Shown piece by piece: positions 1 to 10,183 of a DNA stretch of 64,000 nt. Source of the DNA: Melastoma dodecandrum (taxonomy: Eukaryota; Streptophyta; Magnoliopsida; Myrtales; Melastomataceae). A model generated the notes under the pieces. It did no database searches. It saw nothing but the letters and a program-made list of their open reading frames with translations, and was not told the origin of the DNA. The stretch covers positions 57,061 through 121,060 of the forward strand of contig JARUPY010000580.1 in assembly GCA_029817715.1 (NCBI GenBank). The letters run 5' to 3'. A program made the translations under genes and the position numbers. Each line of letters opens with the position of its first letter. Within the stretch, counting starts at the first letter, position 1.

Positions 1-1209
1 TTCCACATCCAGTCCACATAAAGATTGACACGAAATTAATTGTTTGCTTTTTTTTTTTTCTATCAATCATGTCATGTGGGTTTTTGTTAATCGTAGTTGG
101 ACCACGTGTTATTCTAATCCCCGTGCTCGCAATTTGATGTAAAATTTCGCCTTATTATCGGAAGAAAAGGAATAATACTAGTAAATTGTTTAAAAGAGAA
201 GGTAATTAAGTTATAATATCTCTGGTGACTGGGAATCATGAATTGGGCCGAATAGGGAGTCGATTGGGCCCAAAAATCTGAAAGCCCAACTTTGACAATT
301 CTGTGAATCATTTCAAAAAGAGCAAAAGCCCAAAAAAGTTAGTTATAATTTTAGACTTGATGTAACTAAATAAATCTAATTAAGTGCCGACCACATGTAT
401 AAATCCATAGTTTATGATGCTTGTTCAATGGAGGGTAAACTGATTAACTATTGCTTTTTCCCCCTCCCCCTTTAAAAAAAGTCTCAAGTGCCACACCAAA
501 ACCAATCATATAATTTTTTTTTTTTTGAATCCAAAGCTGGCGGCTCCTTGTCTTTTTTAATTAATTTTTCTTCATCAAAATAGACCATGCCAAATGGTCC
601 AGACAGCCATTAAATTATGACAACCAGACCGACCTTAAAGTAAAGCAGTTGTCGTGACCATTCCTGCTTACCCAGAAAACCAAATGAAACCATCCCCTCA
701 CAGGCGCACTGACACGTGGCCCCCTATCCTTCTTACACCGTAAAGCCGTGCGATGGAGTTTTGTTTCTAACGGTGGCGAAGGTATTTATATTTTAGGGAG
801 TACATTTTTTAAATTCGATAAACAATGCATTCAACTAGGCTTTATAAAAGACGTCTTAAATTTTGTAAATAATGCATTTGAATTCGATTTTTATAAAATT
901 CTTAATTAACATTAGCTATTTTAAGGAACTCAACTTTTTTAAAAGCTGAATTCTTAAAAACTCGATAAATTTGATTTGACCCTTGTTTGTTTTACTTAAA
1001 TTAATATTATTAATTGTATCATTTGTTTTATTATTATTACAAGGCTGGCCTGGTCTGAGACCCGCTTTATTCCCCCCTTTTATTTCAAGTTTTTGTCTGC
1101 CTGTCTGGAAAGGAGTCTCTTTTGCCTTCTGTCTTTTTTTTATTAACCCGCTAATCTCGATTTGGTTAGCCTCCCCTCCAGTCTAGTCGTCGTACATCCG
1201 TCGAACACC
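1..1209. other. Upstream spacer of the coiled-coil gene
   Basis: AT-rich spacer without a convincing gene. The short open frames near 114-311 and 983-1186 look like chance ORFs. Two CACGTG G-boxes lie at 103-108 and 713-718; the second sits in an ABRE-like context (GACACGTGGC). The stretch at about 790-980 is rich in imperfect AT repeats (the words AATTCGAT and AATGCATT recur) and may be an old decayed repeat. Confidence 0.5.
711..720. promoter_or_regulatory. G-box/ABRE-like site
   Basis: The string GACACGTGGC contains a perfect CACGTG core with the flanks preferred by ABF/bZIP factors. It lies about 1.1 kb upstream of the start codon of the coiled-coil gene. Its use is inferred only from the motif. 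Confidence 0.3.
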
Positions 1210-1797
1210 TTATCTTCACCCAAAAAAAGAGAGGCGTCGTGACCCCACGACAAGACCTCCTCCCCCCCCCCTTCCGTCATGATCTCCTCTCCTTTGCATT
1301 GTGGTTTCTTTTCGGGCTAGCTCCGGGGTATTTCTCCTGTTTTGTGATCTGGGTTCGGAGGAGGAGGAGGAGGAGGAGGAAGAAGATGTCGCTGGTTTCC
1401 CCCGTACGGACTGGGGGAGGTACGACTTAGTTCGACGGATCTCGGTTGTTTGGTTCGCTGGTACGATTTGGAGGAAGTCGGATGCTGATTGGGTGTTTGT
1501 GATGAGTGTGGTGTAGTATGTCTCGATGTGAAGTTTTGATTTTTGGTGCTTCAAGTAGTGGAGTTGTTGGGGTTTTGGAGGGACGGGGGTGGTTATAAGT
1601 TAAGTTGGATGGTTGCTCGTTCGTTTGAATCTGCTGTGTCGAGTTAGGAGTCAGTACTAATCTGATGATAAAATGATCTGGGATTTGAACTGGTTTTTGT
1701 TGGGGATCTGTGGATTCTAGTATTTAGCTCTTGAACGTGAAACCTTCTTTTATGCAGATTATTTGAGTTCTAACCGATCTAGCTTGAGTTAGAGACC
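1210..1797 (+). promoter_or_regulatory. Probable 5' leader with GGA repeat, uORF and intron
   Basis: A pyrimidine-rich stretch is followed by a (GGA)n run at about 1357-1380 and then a 15-codon upstream ORF at 1386-1430. A plausible leader intron runs from GAG|GTACGA (donor GT at 1420) to TTTTATGCAG|AT (acceptor AG at 1756-1757); splicing would remove the end of the uORF. The main ATG is at 1798. The transcript limits are inferred. Confidence 0.4.
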
Positions 1798-3921
1798 ATG
1801 CCCACGAGCAATAGAGCAGCGGATGATTTGATTCCAGCCAAAATTAGGAAACGTGGGTCATCGCCCGCTGCGTCATCCTCATCATCGATCATTCAGAGCT
1901 ACAGATTCAAGAGGGCGATATTGATAGGCAAACGGGGTGGATTGAGCACCCCGTTGCCCACGTGGAGGCTAATAAGTTCGCAGACACGGTCTCCGTCGGT
2001 TGGGAGGGCTGCGGCTGAGTCTTCTCCCAAGTTCCTGGCCTCTCCCAGTGGTAAAGGGAAGGTTCAGGTGCCAGTTTCTGCACGGAAGCTGGCGGCAACG
2101 CTCTGGGAGATGAACGAGTTTCCGTCTTCTGGTGGTAAGGGGGAATCTGAGGAAAGAAGGTTGAGGAAGGAGGACAGAAGTAGGGAGAGGAATTCGAGGA
2201 GGTCGGTGCATTCTGGACCTTTGCCACCGCACTTGTCGGATCCATCGTATAGTCCTGTTTCAGAGGTGGGATTTTTCATTTCTCTGGATGTGAAATCTAG
2301 TTGACTTGAGCAAGGGTCGAAGATTTTGAAATCTAGCCGATTCTTACTATCTTGGTTAATGTTAATTAACTCTCTTCCTTTGCCTTTTGGGGCATAAATG
2401 TTCTTATTTCATAATAGATGGATCGATCTGGAACCAGTAGTCATCGAAGAAGGTCGCCGTCCTTCTCCCAGAGGCTCAAACTTGTCGATACAAAGAGTGG
2501 ATCTTTCTGCAATGACAGTTTGATGGAGGTATACCGAAAGAGTCTCGTCCAAGTTTGTTTATTTGATCACTCTTTCCATCATCCATTTTTGGTATAACAT
2601 AAGATTAAGATCCAGAAGTGAAGAGGTAAGTCTGAATTTGAAAATGCAGACAGAAAGTAGATCTCGAGTGCAGACACCTGGAGGACCGAATGTTGGTGCG
2701 AAGACTCGTCTGAAGGATGTTAGCAATGCTCTTACCACATCCAAGGAGCTAATCAAGATTATGAACCGTATGTGGAATCAGGAAGACCGGGCTTCCTCGT
2801 CCATGTCCATCATCTCCGCTTTGCATGCGGAGCTGGAGAGGGCTCGCCTTCTGGTAAATCAGGTCATCAGGGAGCATGACACGGAAGAGAAGGAAATCGA
2901 CTATTTGATGAAGAGGTTTGCTGAGGAAAGGACGAAATGGAAGTACAAGGAGAGGAAATCGGTGGAAGCTGCTGTTGAGTCCATCATTGGCGAGCTTGAG
3001 GTGGAGAAGAAGCTGAGGACGCGATTAGAGAGCCTGAACAAGAGGCTGGGACTGGAACTGGCCGAGACAAAAGCAGCTCTCATCGAGGCGGTGAAAGAAC
3101 TCAAGACCGAGAAAAGAGCTAGAGAGATCATGGAAGATATTTGTGATCAGCTGGCGGGCAATGTGGGCGAAGAGACACGTTTGCACAAAGAGGTCGAGAG
3201 GCAAAGGGAGAGCAAAGTGTCATCCTTTGAGGAGGAGAAAGTTGCCACGGATAAGCTGAAGAACCAACTCAAAGCTTCCCTTTGTGCTAAAAAGACGAAG
3301 GAGACCAGTATTTGTGCTTCAAATTACTCCCCAGATGAAGGTAATGGGAACTACTCTTCCAACACTCGTCCCGAGGCTCGTAGTAGGAAAGAAAGGGAGG
3401 ATGATGATGGAGGGGGGGAAGTTGAGGATATGGTTGAAAGGAAAGATGACTCTGCAGAAAGTGAAGTTGACTCTGTATATTGTGGTGTAGAAGGCAACTA
3501 CAGGGCACTAGAAACACATCCTTCTGACGATGAGGAAAAGAAAGGTAGGAGCTCGTCCTCAAAGAGAGGACCCAGAAAGAGCAATACTTGCCTACAGAGG
3601 AGCATATCCGACACGGCCGACTACAGCATCAAATCCGAAAGGTTTAAAGGGAATGAGTTTGACTGGGAGAGATTTCAGGAACGTGGAGAAAGGGATGATA
3701 TGCTGGCATATAACCTGGTGAAGGGTCTCAGGGAGCGAATGCTATATGGCCCCTCCCTAAGAGATTTCGGAACTCCTACGAGACAGGGTCATCGGTTTTC
3801 CTCGAGTTCTCTGCACGGTGCTTCTCAGGAGAGGCCCCCTCTTGCACCAGGCAATGATGGGAAGTCAAGACTCTCGACGTCCAAATCAGATCTTCATAGC
3901 TCGAGGGAGTCCAAGCGATGA
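1798..3921 (+). CDS. Coiled-coil protein, At5g41620/USO1-like family
   Basis: Three exons: 1798-2265, 2418-2528 and 2650-3921, joined in phase 0 at GT-AG introns, giving 616 residues. The N-terminus has the family hallmarks KIRKRG, YRFKRAILIGKRGG and PVSARKLAATLWEMNE. Exon 3 holds a long coiled coil (about residues 225-380: ISALHAELERARLLVNQ, then heptad-rich Lys/Glu sequence) and an acidic/Ser-rich tail. This plant-specific family is annotated as intracellular protein transport protein USO1-like or branchless-trichome-like; its biochemistry is poorly known, so a cytoskeletal or vesicle scaffold role is only an inference. Compared with relatives as I remember them, the block carrying the conserved AEVWREERVQMKL segment seems to be missing after QLAGNVGEE, which suggests an internal deletion. 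Start chosen because the family signature begins directly after it. Confidence 0.88.
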
Positions 3922-4170
3922 GGACATGCCTTTCTTTATTCCCACAAGCCTGTTTTGTGACCTAAGCAAGTTATCGCCCTTTAAAACTCGGTCCCTCGGA
4001 GCACATGGGCGCCAGCGGAGGCGTTGGTATTTGGGATTGCTGGCTTTCCTTTGTAGATATGTAGTTTCGAGCTTCGTCTTTGGCATTGGGAAAATGCCGG
4101 TAAACAAGGCAGACGCTAACTTTTTTTAAATGATCATATATCTTTTGCTGATGTTATCGGCCCTATTTAT
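3922..4170 (+). other. 3' flank of the coiled-coil gene
   Basis: Probable 3' UTR and downstream spacer. No clear poly(A) signal was found. The open frames across 3818-4129 overlap the coding exon in another frame and are shadows. Confidence 0.4.
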
Positions 4171-4627
4171 TAGGGGTGAGCAGGTTCCGGGTGAGTAGAT
4201 ATTAGCCTTGTAATGGTCGGTGGCTTAAAGAACCACAAAAAAATCAACCTACCGGTTTTGATACCGGTTTCGGTACTAGATCCTTATACTCATCACCAGT
4301 ATTGGAAAAATAAAAATTCAAATAGCCAAATATAACAAAATAAAGCAGACAACAGAAACTCAAGAAAACCCACGACCCAAAAATAATCACGACCCACCCG
4401 ATTCCAAGTAGGTGGCGTCGGAAGAAAGAAAGTCGTCACTGGGAATGGGGGTGGTTTTTCGGGTTGGTTCCGAGGGGAGAACCTGCAACTGTACTTGGTA
4501 ACGTCAGTTTTCATAAATTTAGAACCTAGAACCTACCCGATCTATTCGAAAATCTGTACTGAGACCGACCTTATGGTACCGGTTCCGACTGATTCCTGGT
4601 TTTACCAAGAACTTATGCTCACCCCTA
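4171..4627. mobile_element. Nonautonomous hAT-type element (MITE)
   Basis: The element begins TAGGGGTGAGCA and ends with the exact inverse TGCTCACCCCTA (12-bp TIRs). It is flanked by 8-bp copies ctatttat (4163-4170) and ctacttat (4628-4635), 7 of 8 matching, which is the hAT signature. Its 457 bp have no coding sequence; subterminal words such as TACCGGTTTCGG and TACCGGTTCCGA recur near both ends. It lies just downstream of the coiled-coil gene. Confidence 0.8.
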
Positions 4628-5040
4628 CTACTTATGTCCGCTTGAGAAATGTTGTTGCATTGGAATTTTATATTATCCATTCAAGCGTTATACCTGCTAC
4701 TTTTATATTAAAACTCAGTCGCTTATTTATTTATTTTTCAAAAAATTATAACAATTTAATAAATCAGTACTAATATAAATTCTTTTAGAGATTTCTTAGC
4801 TGTAATTCTACATGTAATTTTGCTCAATTCTAATTTTACAATCTAAACTCCTTACATATGGGTTATTTTCTTCAAGGATAAATGTGAGATTCTTTAAACT
4901 CAAAACTTGATTTGCTTTTTGATTTTTTTTAACTAATAAAAAGTTTTAGTTTATCAACTAAGATCTTAAATTGTAAACGTAAGAAAATTTCATTGATAAA
5001 TTCCTTTGCATGGGGAAATGAAATTTACGCATAAATAAAA
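4628..5040. other. AT-rich spacer
   Basis: AT-rich sequence between two transposons with no gene or RNA feature visible. Its last nine bases, 5032-5040 (taaataaaa), are the left target duplication of the adjacent MULE. Confidence 0.5.
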
Positions 5041-5230
5041 GGCAAATTATCGATTTATGGCCCAAACTATAGGTGTGGCCTATGGTTAAAAAAGTTTTAG
5101 ATGTGGCCCAATCAACATGAATTTTTTTGATAAGGCCTAATTCCTGACGTCCGTTAACCTGTGCGGACGTGGCTTTGACGAAATTTTATAATCACCTACG
5201 TAGCTCTGTTTTTTTTTCAGGGAAAACGCT
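5041..5230 (+). repeat. MULE left terminal inverted repeat
   Basis: It aligns with the reverse complement of about 9780-9982. Shared blocks include AAAAAAGTTTTAGATGTGGC, GTTAACCTGTGCGGA and TTTTATAATCACCTACGT. Mutator TIRs usually hold the promoters of the internal genes, so this one probably drove the GRF gene. Confidence 0.85.
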
Positions 5231-5589
5231 ACTGGCAGAAAGTGGGAGACGTTCGTTTATGCACATGGGATCTATTATAACGTAAGGAAAGAAATTGAGA
5301 AATTAGGGTTTGTGTTCTAATTTTTGTCTTGCTCGTGTTCATCTGGGTGGGTTGTTCTTGGCCGTGTTCATCTGGGGTTCCTTGCTTATCGTTACATAAG
5401 TTCATCAGGTTAGTCGCTCTTTCTTGTCTTGGTTATTGAGGTTCCTCACTTTTTTATTGTTGTTCCCTTGTGCTTCTAGTATGGGTTTCTGGGTTGGGAT
5501 TTTGGGTCGAGTTTTGTAAATGGAAGTCTGTATGGTGTTGGGTTAATGTTTTCGAAAAATTATTTTGTTAAATGTAGAGGTTCAGTAGT

Positions 5590-6159
5590 ATGAGTTGTAT
5601 CGAGGGTGGGGAATCTGCCAACTCCACCTCTGTTACTTGTAAAAGGATGTGCAAACATGGGATGCGAGCTGTACTGTACATCTCCTAGAGTATAAGCAAT
5701 CCGGGGAGACGTTTCTTTCGTTGTCTAGTGTGGAAGGCAATTTCGTTGTGTTCTGATCTGAATTTCTGAGCTGATCCGAGTATACTTTTATGCTTTGTGT
5801 TATTATCTGAATTTTGCTGTGTGTTCTGACCATGTGTACAGGGTGATGATTGTGGCTTCTTCAGCTGGTATGACGATGTGATACCTCATCGGGAAAAGGA
5901 AATTATATCACACATTGTTGAGACTAAGAAGTTGTTGGAAAGTAAGGTCGAGCTAATGCACAAGAGCTAAGCTACAATGGAAGAAGTTATCAAGCATCCC
6001 GAGGCACAGGTGTTGAAGCATAAGATGGTCCAGTCATCCCATCAGCTAGAAGAACGTGCAAATCAAGCGATGATGAAGAAACTAAATAGAAATTTGAAGT
6101 TGATGACGTTTCTTGTAGTAGTTTTAGTTAGCTTTGTTATATATGTGGCCCAGAGTTGA
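5590..6159 (+). pseudogene. GRF zinc-finger plus C-terminal membrane helix gene, broken
   Basis: The reading frame from ATG 5590 encodes a GRF-type zinc-finger N-terminal half with the signature NPGRRFFRC after an in-frame TAG at 5686-5688, at a position normally holding a codon (probably Trp). An intron with GC instead of GT at the donor (5737) and AG acceptor (5840-5841) leads to the second half of the finger (DDCGFFSWYDD). A second in-frame stop is at 5968-5970. The same frame then continues with a Lys/Glu-rich helix and a C-terminal hydrophobic segment at about 6103-6150 (LMTFLVVVLVSFVIYVAQS), ending at 6159. GRF fingers bind nucleic acid; the first Cys pair is also damaged (CKHG where CKCG is usual). 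It sits in the place mudrB occupies in maize MuDR, convergent with the transposase. It may be a captured host gene or a regular accessory ORF of this MULE lineage. Confidence 0.72.
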
Positions 6160-6479
6160 TGATCGTCTTTGTAGCCGTGAATGGCAGAAATTGGTGTTGG
6201 CATTTGATTACCTTCGTCAGTCAATTGGTTTTCTTGTATGTAAGTCAGATTTTTATGAAATCATATAATGTTAGCAGAGAATGGTAGAAAATGGTCTCCA
6301 ATACACCATAAGCTGCAAAACACCAGAATTTGCATACATAGACATAAGCACCTCCAATTCATAAGATCCATACATAAGCTCCCTACACCATAATATCCAT
6401 ACAACTTATGTTCAAGTGCTGCTAAATAAAGAAACTACAGATATCCAGGTAAACCAAAAAGGGCAGAACATTTGTGCAG
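6160..6479. other. Region between the convergent MULE genes
   Basis: AT-rich sequence inside the MULE separating the two convergent gene remnants. It probably contains both 3' ends. No further coding signal was seen. Confidence 0.4.
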
Positions 6480-9387
6480 AACATTTGTGTCTAACTTAAG
6501 TTCAACTTTGTCCAAGGTCAGGGATGGTGTGTCCTGTTTCAGCTGTTTTACTAGGACCGGAACCAACAGAACCACCAGAACCTTCAGCCCTTCTCTTTAG
6601 GCAAGTCCTCTTGTTATGCCCTGCATTGCCACATTACTTGCATTTCACTCTCCAGTGAATACCAGAACCTATAATAACACCTAAAGTCAAGTTTTCGATA
6701 TGAGAATATTAAGAAGATGTAATTAGGGTCGTTACTCCATACCATAATCATGATAGGTGTGTGATTCTTCTGCAGTATCTGCGTCTGAGGCTTGTTCAGG
6801 TTCCGACGCATGTTCTGTGGGCTGTGAAGATGGTTGAGATGATGATGGTTGTGATGAAGGTTGTCTTCTGCAGGTTCTCATGTTGTGTCCAATGTTGCCA
6901 CAAAGTTTGCATGTCATCTGCAGGCCCTTCCTATTCAACTGAGTTTGAGGTGTCTTCGAGTCCTCTTCCTTGCTTTTCTTCTTGTTTTGTTTTCTTTGTC
7001 TTCCAGGCAACTTCTTATAAGGTGGTGGCCTTATTGGATCACCTTCTACCTATGGCCAGAATTTGCTGCCTTCTAGTGGCTCCAGAACATGCATGTAGGC
7101 TTGGCGATATGTGTCCATCTTGAAACAGGGATCGACATAGTCTTCTATCCTCCGCTTCATATACAGAATAGAAGACAATGCATGCGTACATGGAATGCCA
7201 TGTAATTCCCAGCTTCTACAACTACAAGATCCAGCCCTTAAATCAATTAAAAACCTATCTGAGTCGGCTAAAGGCATTGACACTTCATATTTCTCTGTGA
7301 TGGAGGGTTTAACCACATATCTAGCTGCAGTTTCCTTCATTCTCTCTATGTTTTCTCTCACATTTTGTGTCACCAAATCAGTCCTCTTGGATGCAGCCTT
7401 CTTCTTTTCTACTTGCCTAACCATAAGCAGACGCCTAATGCGCTCCAACATATCAATTAAAGGCAGTCTTCTAGCGGCAACAATATATGAGTTGAATGTT
7501 TCTGACATATTGTTACTATGTGTACCGCACTTAGTTGAAGTATTGAAAAATGCCTTACAGAAATGGTGAGGACCTTGTTTGTTGAAGTCTTCAGCAGCCA
7601 GTTGGGACCCTGGGACCCCATCCCTACCAAAAGTCCTCCCTTATGGCAATTTGGAAGTCCATTTCGTTTGTAGATCTCACGGCTTTGTAGAAGCAACTCT
7701 TTAGGAATATCCCTTTGTGCTTGACTTTCCAATTTTGGTATATGTGCCTTGAACAGTTTCTCGACTCGGCATCAGGTACAAGAAGGCTGATGACATTCAG
7801 CAGACCCTGAAATAGAAAACATTTCATATTAGAAATAGCTATAACGAACGTGCCATAAATATAGAGCGATAAACAAACCTTTTGTTGATCGCTAATGAAA
7901 GTCCAACCGTGCCCACTTCCAACATTCAATTGCTTGAAAAGCAACTCAAGGAACCACGTCCATAAATTCTGGTTTTCTCCCTCGACCACAGCCCATGCAA
8001 TTGGGTACATGCCATCATCCCATCCCGTCCTACAGCCGACAATAGCATCCCTCCAACTTTCGTTTTTATGAATGTACCATCGAATCCCACAACCCGTCTG
8101 CACCCTAGAAGGAACCCCTTGATCAAAGCCTCAAATCCTATGTATAATCTCCGAAATGTGGTGTGTAGTCCTGTGGATAATGTCAGATCAGTCATCAACT
8201 CAAAACAACTCGTTGGATATCTATTCCTCAAAGCAGCTAGATATGGTCGGAGCTTCATGAAGTGATCATCGACTGAACCAACCATCATGCTATCTGCAAT
8301 CCAACATGCCTTGTAACACTTCATCAATCCGACCTCAGTTGTGTATTTCTTCATTACCTCCTCTTGATTTTCTTTCGCCGTCGCACCTGCCCTTCTTATA
8401 TGACCATCCACCAACTGTTGAGCCAACCATTTGGTAGTAGCTTGCCTATTACGCATGTTACGAGCATATGTGTGACTGCTGAACACAGATTTAATGGCGA
8501 AGAATCCGTCCTTCTTCAACCATGACCCATAAATCCTCCATGGACAGCCAGATTCGCATACAGCCTCTTGCTTTAGTTTCGAACTTCTCATCCACCGTAA
8601 ATTGAATCCATTAGCAATGGCATACCTCTGTATAGCATTATGCATCTGCCGTGGAGTCTCAAAACACAATATAGGTATTAACTTTATCACCTTATGATCA
8701 CAACGTGGATCATACATACTAAGTTGAGATTTCATATGTTTCCTCTTTACTCCAATGGTGGATGTTCCATCGTCTAGAAGAATATCATCGTCTGACTTCT
8801 CATACTCCGATTCTTCGGCGTCATCATTATCATCCACATTACTAGCAACTCCTTCTACTTCAACAGTAACAGGACCACTAACAGCTTCAACTTCAATTTC
8901 CTGGGACACTCCACCAACCCCTTCTTGGACATTTATCTCATGCAATTCTAAGTCATGCTCAGCCTCTGAACTATCCACTTCACTATCAGACAAATTTAAA
9001 GAAATGTCCAGACTAGTATCCTCATTTTCAGATCTATTATCTATCATAGTACCTTCATAAAATACCTTCACAGTATAACCATCAGGGCACCCACCGATCA
9101 CACATCTCTACCACCTCCTTGTCAGTGAAAATTTCCTTAACACCCTCAGTCCCAACAGCATACCACATCTTCCTCACAGAGCAACCATCATCTTGGGCGA
9201 AAGCAACCAACGTGAAATATCCCATCAAATCGCAGTCTACATCAGTGTACTTCAGGACCTTACCACCCACATACTCAAAATTGTTCCCCTCAGAGACTAC
9301 ACCACCTACATGCATGTCGAAGGAAAGCCTCTTCATTCTGACCTGCCCACCTATATGTGCAAGAACCCCTATTATCAACCCGTACAA
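6480..9387 (-). pseudogene. MURA-type MULE transposase, broken
   Basis: Minus-strand remnant with the full domain order of plant MURA transposases. The N-terminal domain (9082-9387) is followed by a zinc-binding segment (CESGCPWRIYGSW), the MULE catalytic core (FDGTFIKTKVGG, GMYPIAWAVVEGE, RHIYQNWKVKHKG), a SWIM finger (CSCRSWELHGIPCTHA) near 7180-7230, and two CCHC zinc knuckles: CKLCGNIGHNMRTC near 6870-6910, and a second near 6610-6640. A canonical 72-bp intron (7807-7878) lies in the core. Frameshifts occur near 9085, 8018 and 7630; in-frame stops occur at 7050-7052 and inside the second knuckle (6634-6636). The protein cannot be made from this copy. Confidence 0.92.
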
Positions 9388-9779
9388 ACCCAGGTATCCA
9401 CTAAGCCGGGACGACTCAAAAAATGGTTAAAAGCAAAATCAAGTAACTGGTAGGAAGGAAAACGAAGGAATCGACAATGACAACATCAGGTACATACGGA
9501 ATCGCAGAAACAAACGATCCCCCAAATCAGAACCCTCAGGTATGAAGTTCGTCGGGAAGAAGCACAATAAAGAAAAAATCAAACAGAATAAACTTACCTG
9601 GATGACGCAAAGGGAGTTAATCAAGCAATGCGGACAAACCCCTCCTGAAATCGGACTTCCTGCAATTGTTCCCAAAATCGAAATGACCACGAACCCACGA
9701 ACCCTAACCCTAAGCCCCTTTTGTTGATTTAATTCGTCTGGTAATCAATTTTGGCCACGTAGCGTTTCCTAGTTGGCCA
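9388..9779 (-). other. MULE 5' region of the transposase gene
   Basis: Leader region between the right TIR and the transposase coding start. It includes ACCCTAACCCTAAGCCCC at about 9703-9720, a telobox-like motif common in promoters of plant genes active in dividing cells. Short open frames here are not supported by homology. Confidence 0.4.
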
Positions 9780-9982
9780 CGTAGTGTTTCCCTTAAAAAA
9801 ATAGAGCCACGTAGGTGATTATAAAATTCCGTCAAAGCCACATCCGCACAGGTTAACTGACGTCAGAAATTAGGCTTTATAAAAAAAAATTAATGTAGAT
9901 TGGGCCACATCTAAAACTTTTTTAACCATACGCCACATAAGAAAGTTGGCCTATAGTTTGTGCCATAAATCGATAATTTGCC
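9780..9982 (-). repeat. MULE right terminal inverted repeat
   Basis: Inverted copy of the left TIR ending in ATAAATCGATAATTTGCC and followed by the 9-bp duplication taaataaaa (9983-9991). It differs from the left TIR by small indels, the largest being a ~14-bp insertion near 9936-9950, so the element is not very recent. Confidence 0.85.
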
Positions 9983-10183
9983 TAAATAAAATAATTTTAT
10001 TTTAGTATTTACGAGCGTACTTTTAATAAGGATTTTGTCGACGATTGTAATTTGTGACCTGTTAAAAAATATAAATAATAAAAAAGTATAAAACATAGGT
10101 ACGAAAAGCCAGACGCAGGGGTGGGTGCCATTCGGACAACGTACGGGGAGGGGCGCCATGCCACTGCCCTCATCGCCAGTCTG

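Larger units (their letters stand above)
5041..9982. mobile_element. Mutator-like element (MULE), complete ends
   Basis: A 4,942-bp element with long TIRs: about 5041-5230 pairs with about 9780-9982 and starts GGCAAATTATCGATTTATGG on each strand. The flanks are a perfect 9-bp duplication, taaataaaa, at 5032-5040 and 9983-9991, diagnostic of Mutator superfamily insertion. Inside, a decayed MURA-type transposase runs leftward from the right TIR and a decayed GRF zinc-finger/membrane gene runs rightward from the left TIR, converging near 6.2-6.5 kb. Telobox-like motifs lie just inside both TIRs (around 5301 and 9698). Both genes carry stops or frameshifts, so this copy is not autonomous, although the intact ends could be mobilised by transposase from elsewhere. 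Confidence 0.93.

Noticed and set aside
9082..9387. Separate small gene at the start of the transposase
   Set aside because: It is the N-terminal domain of the MURA remnant; one extra base near 9085 separates it from the main frame.
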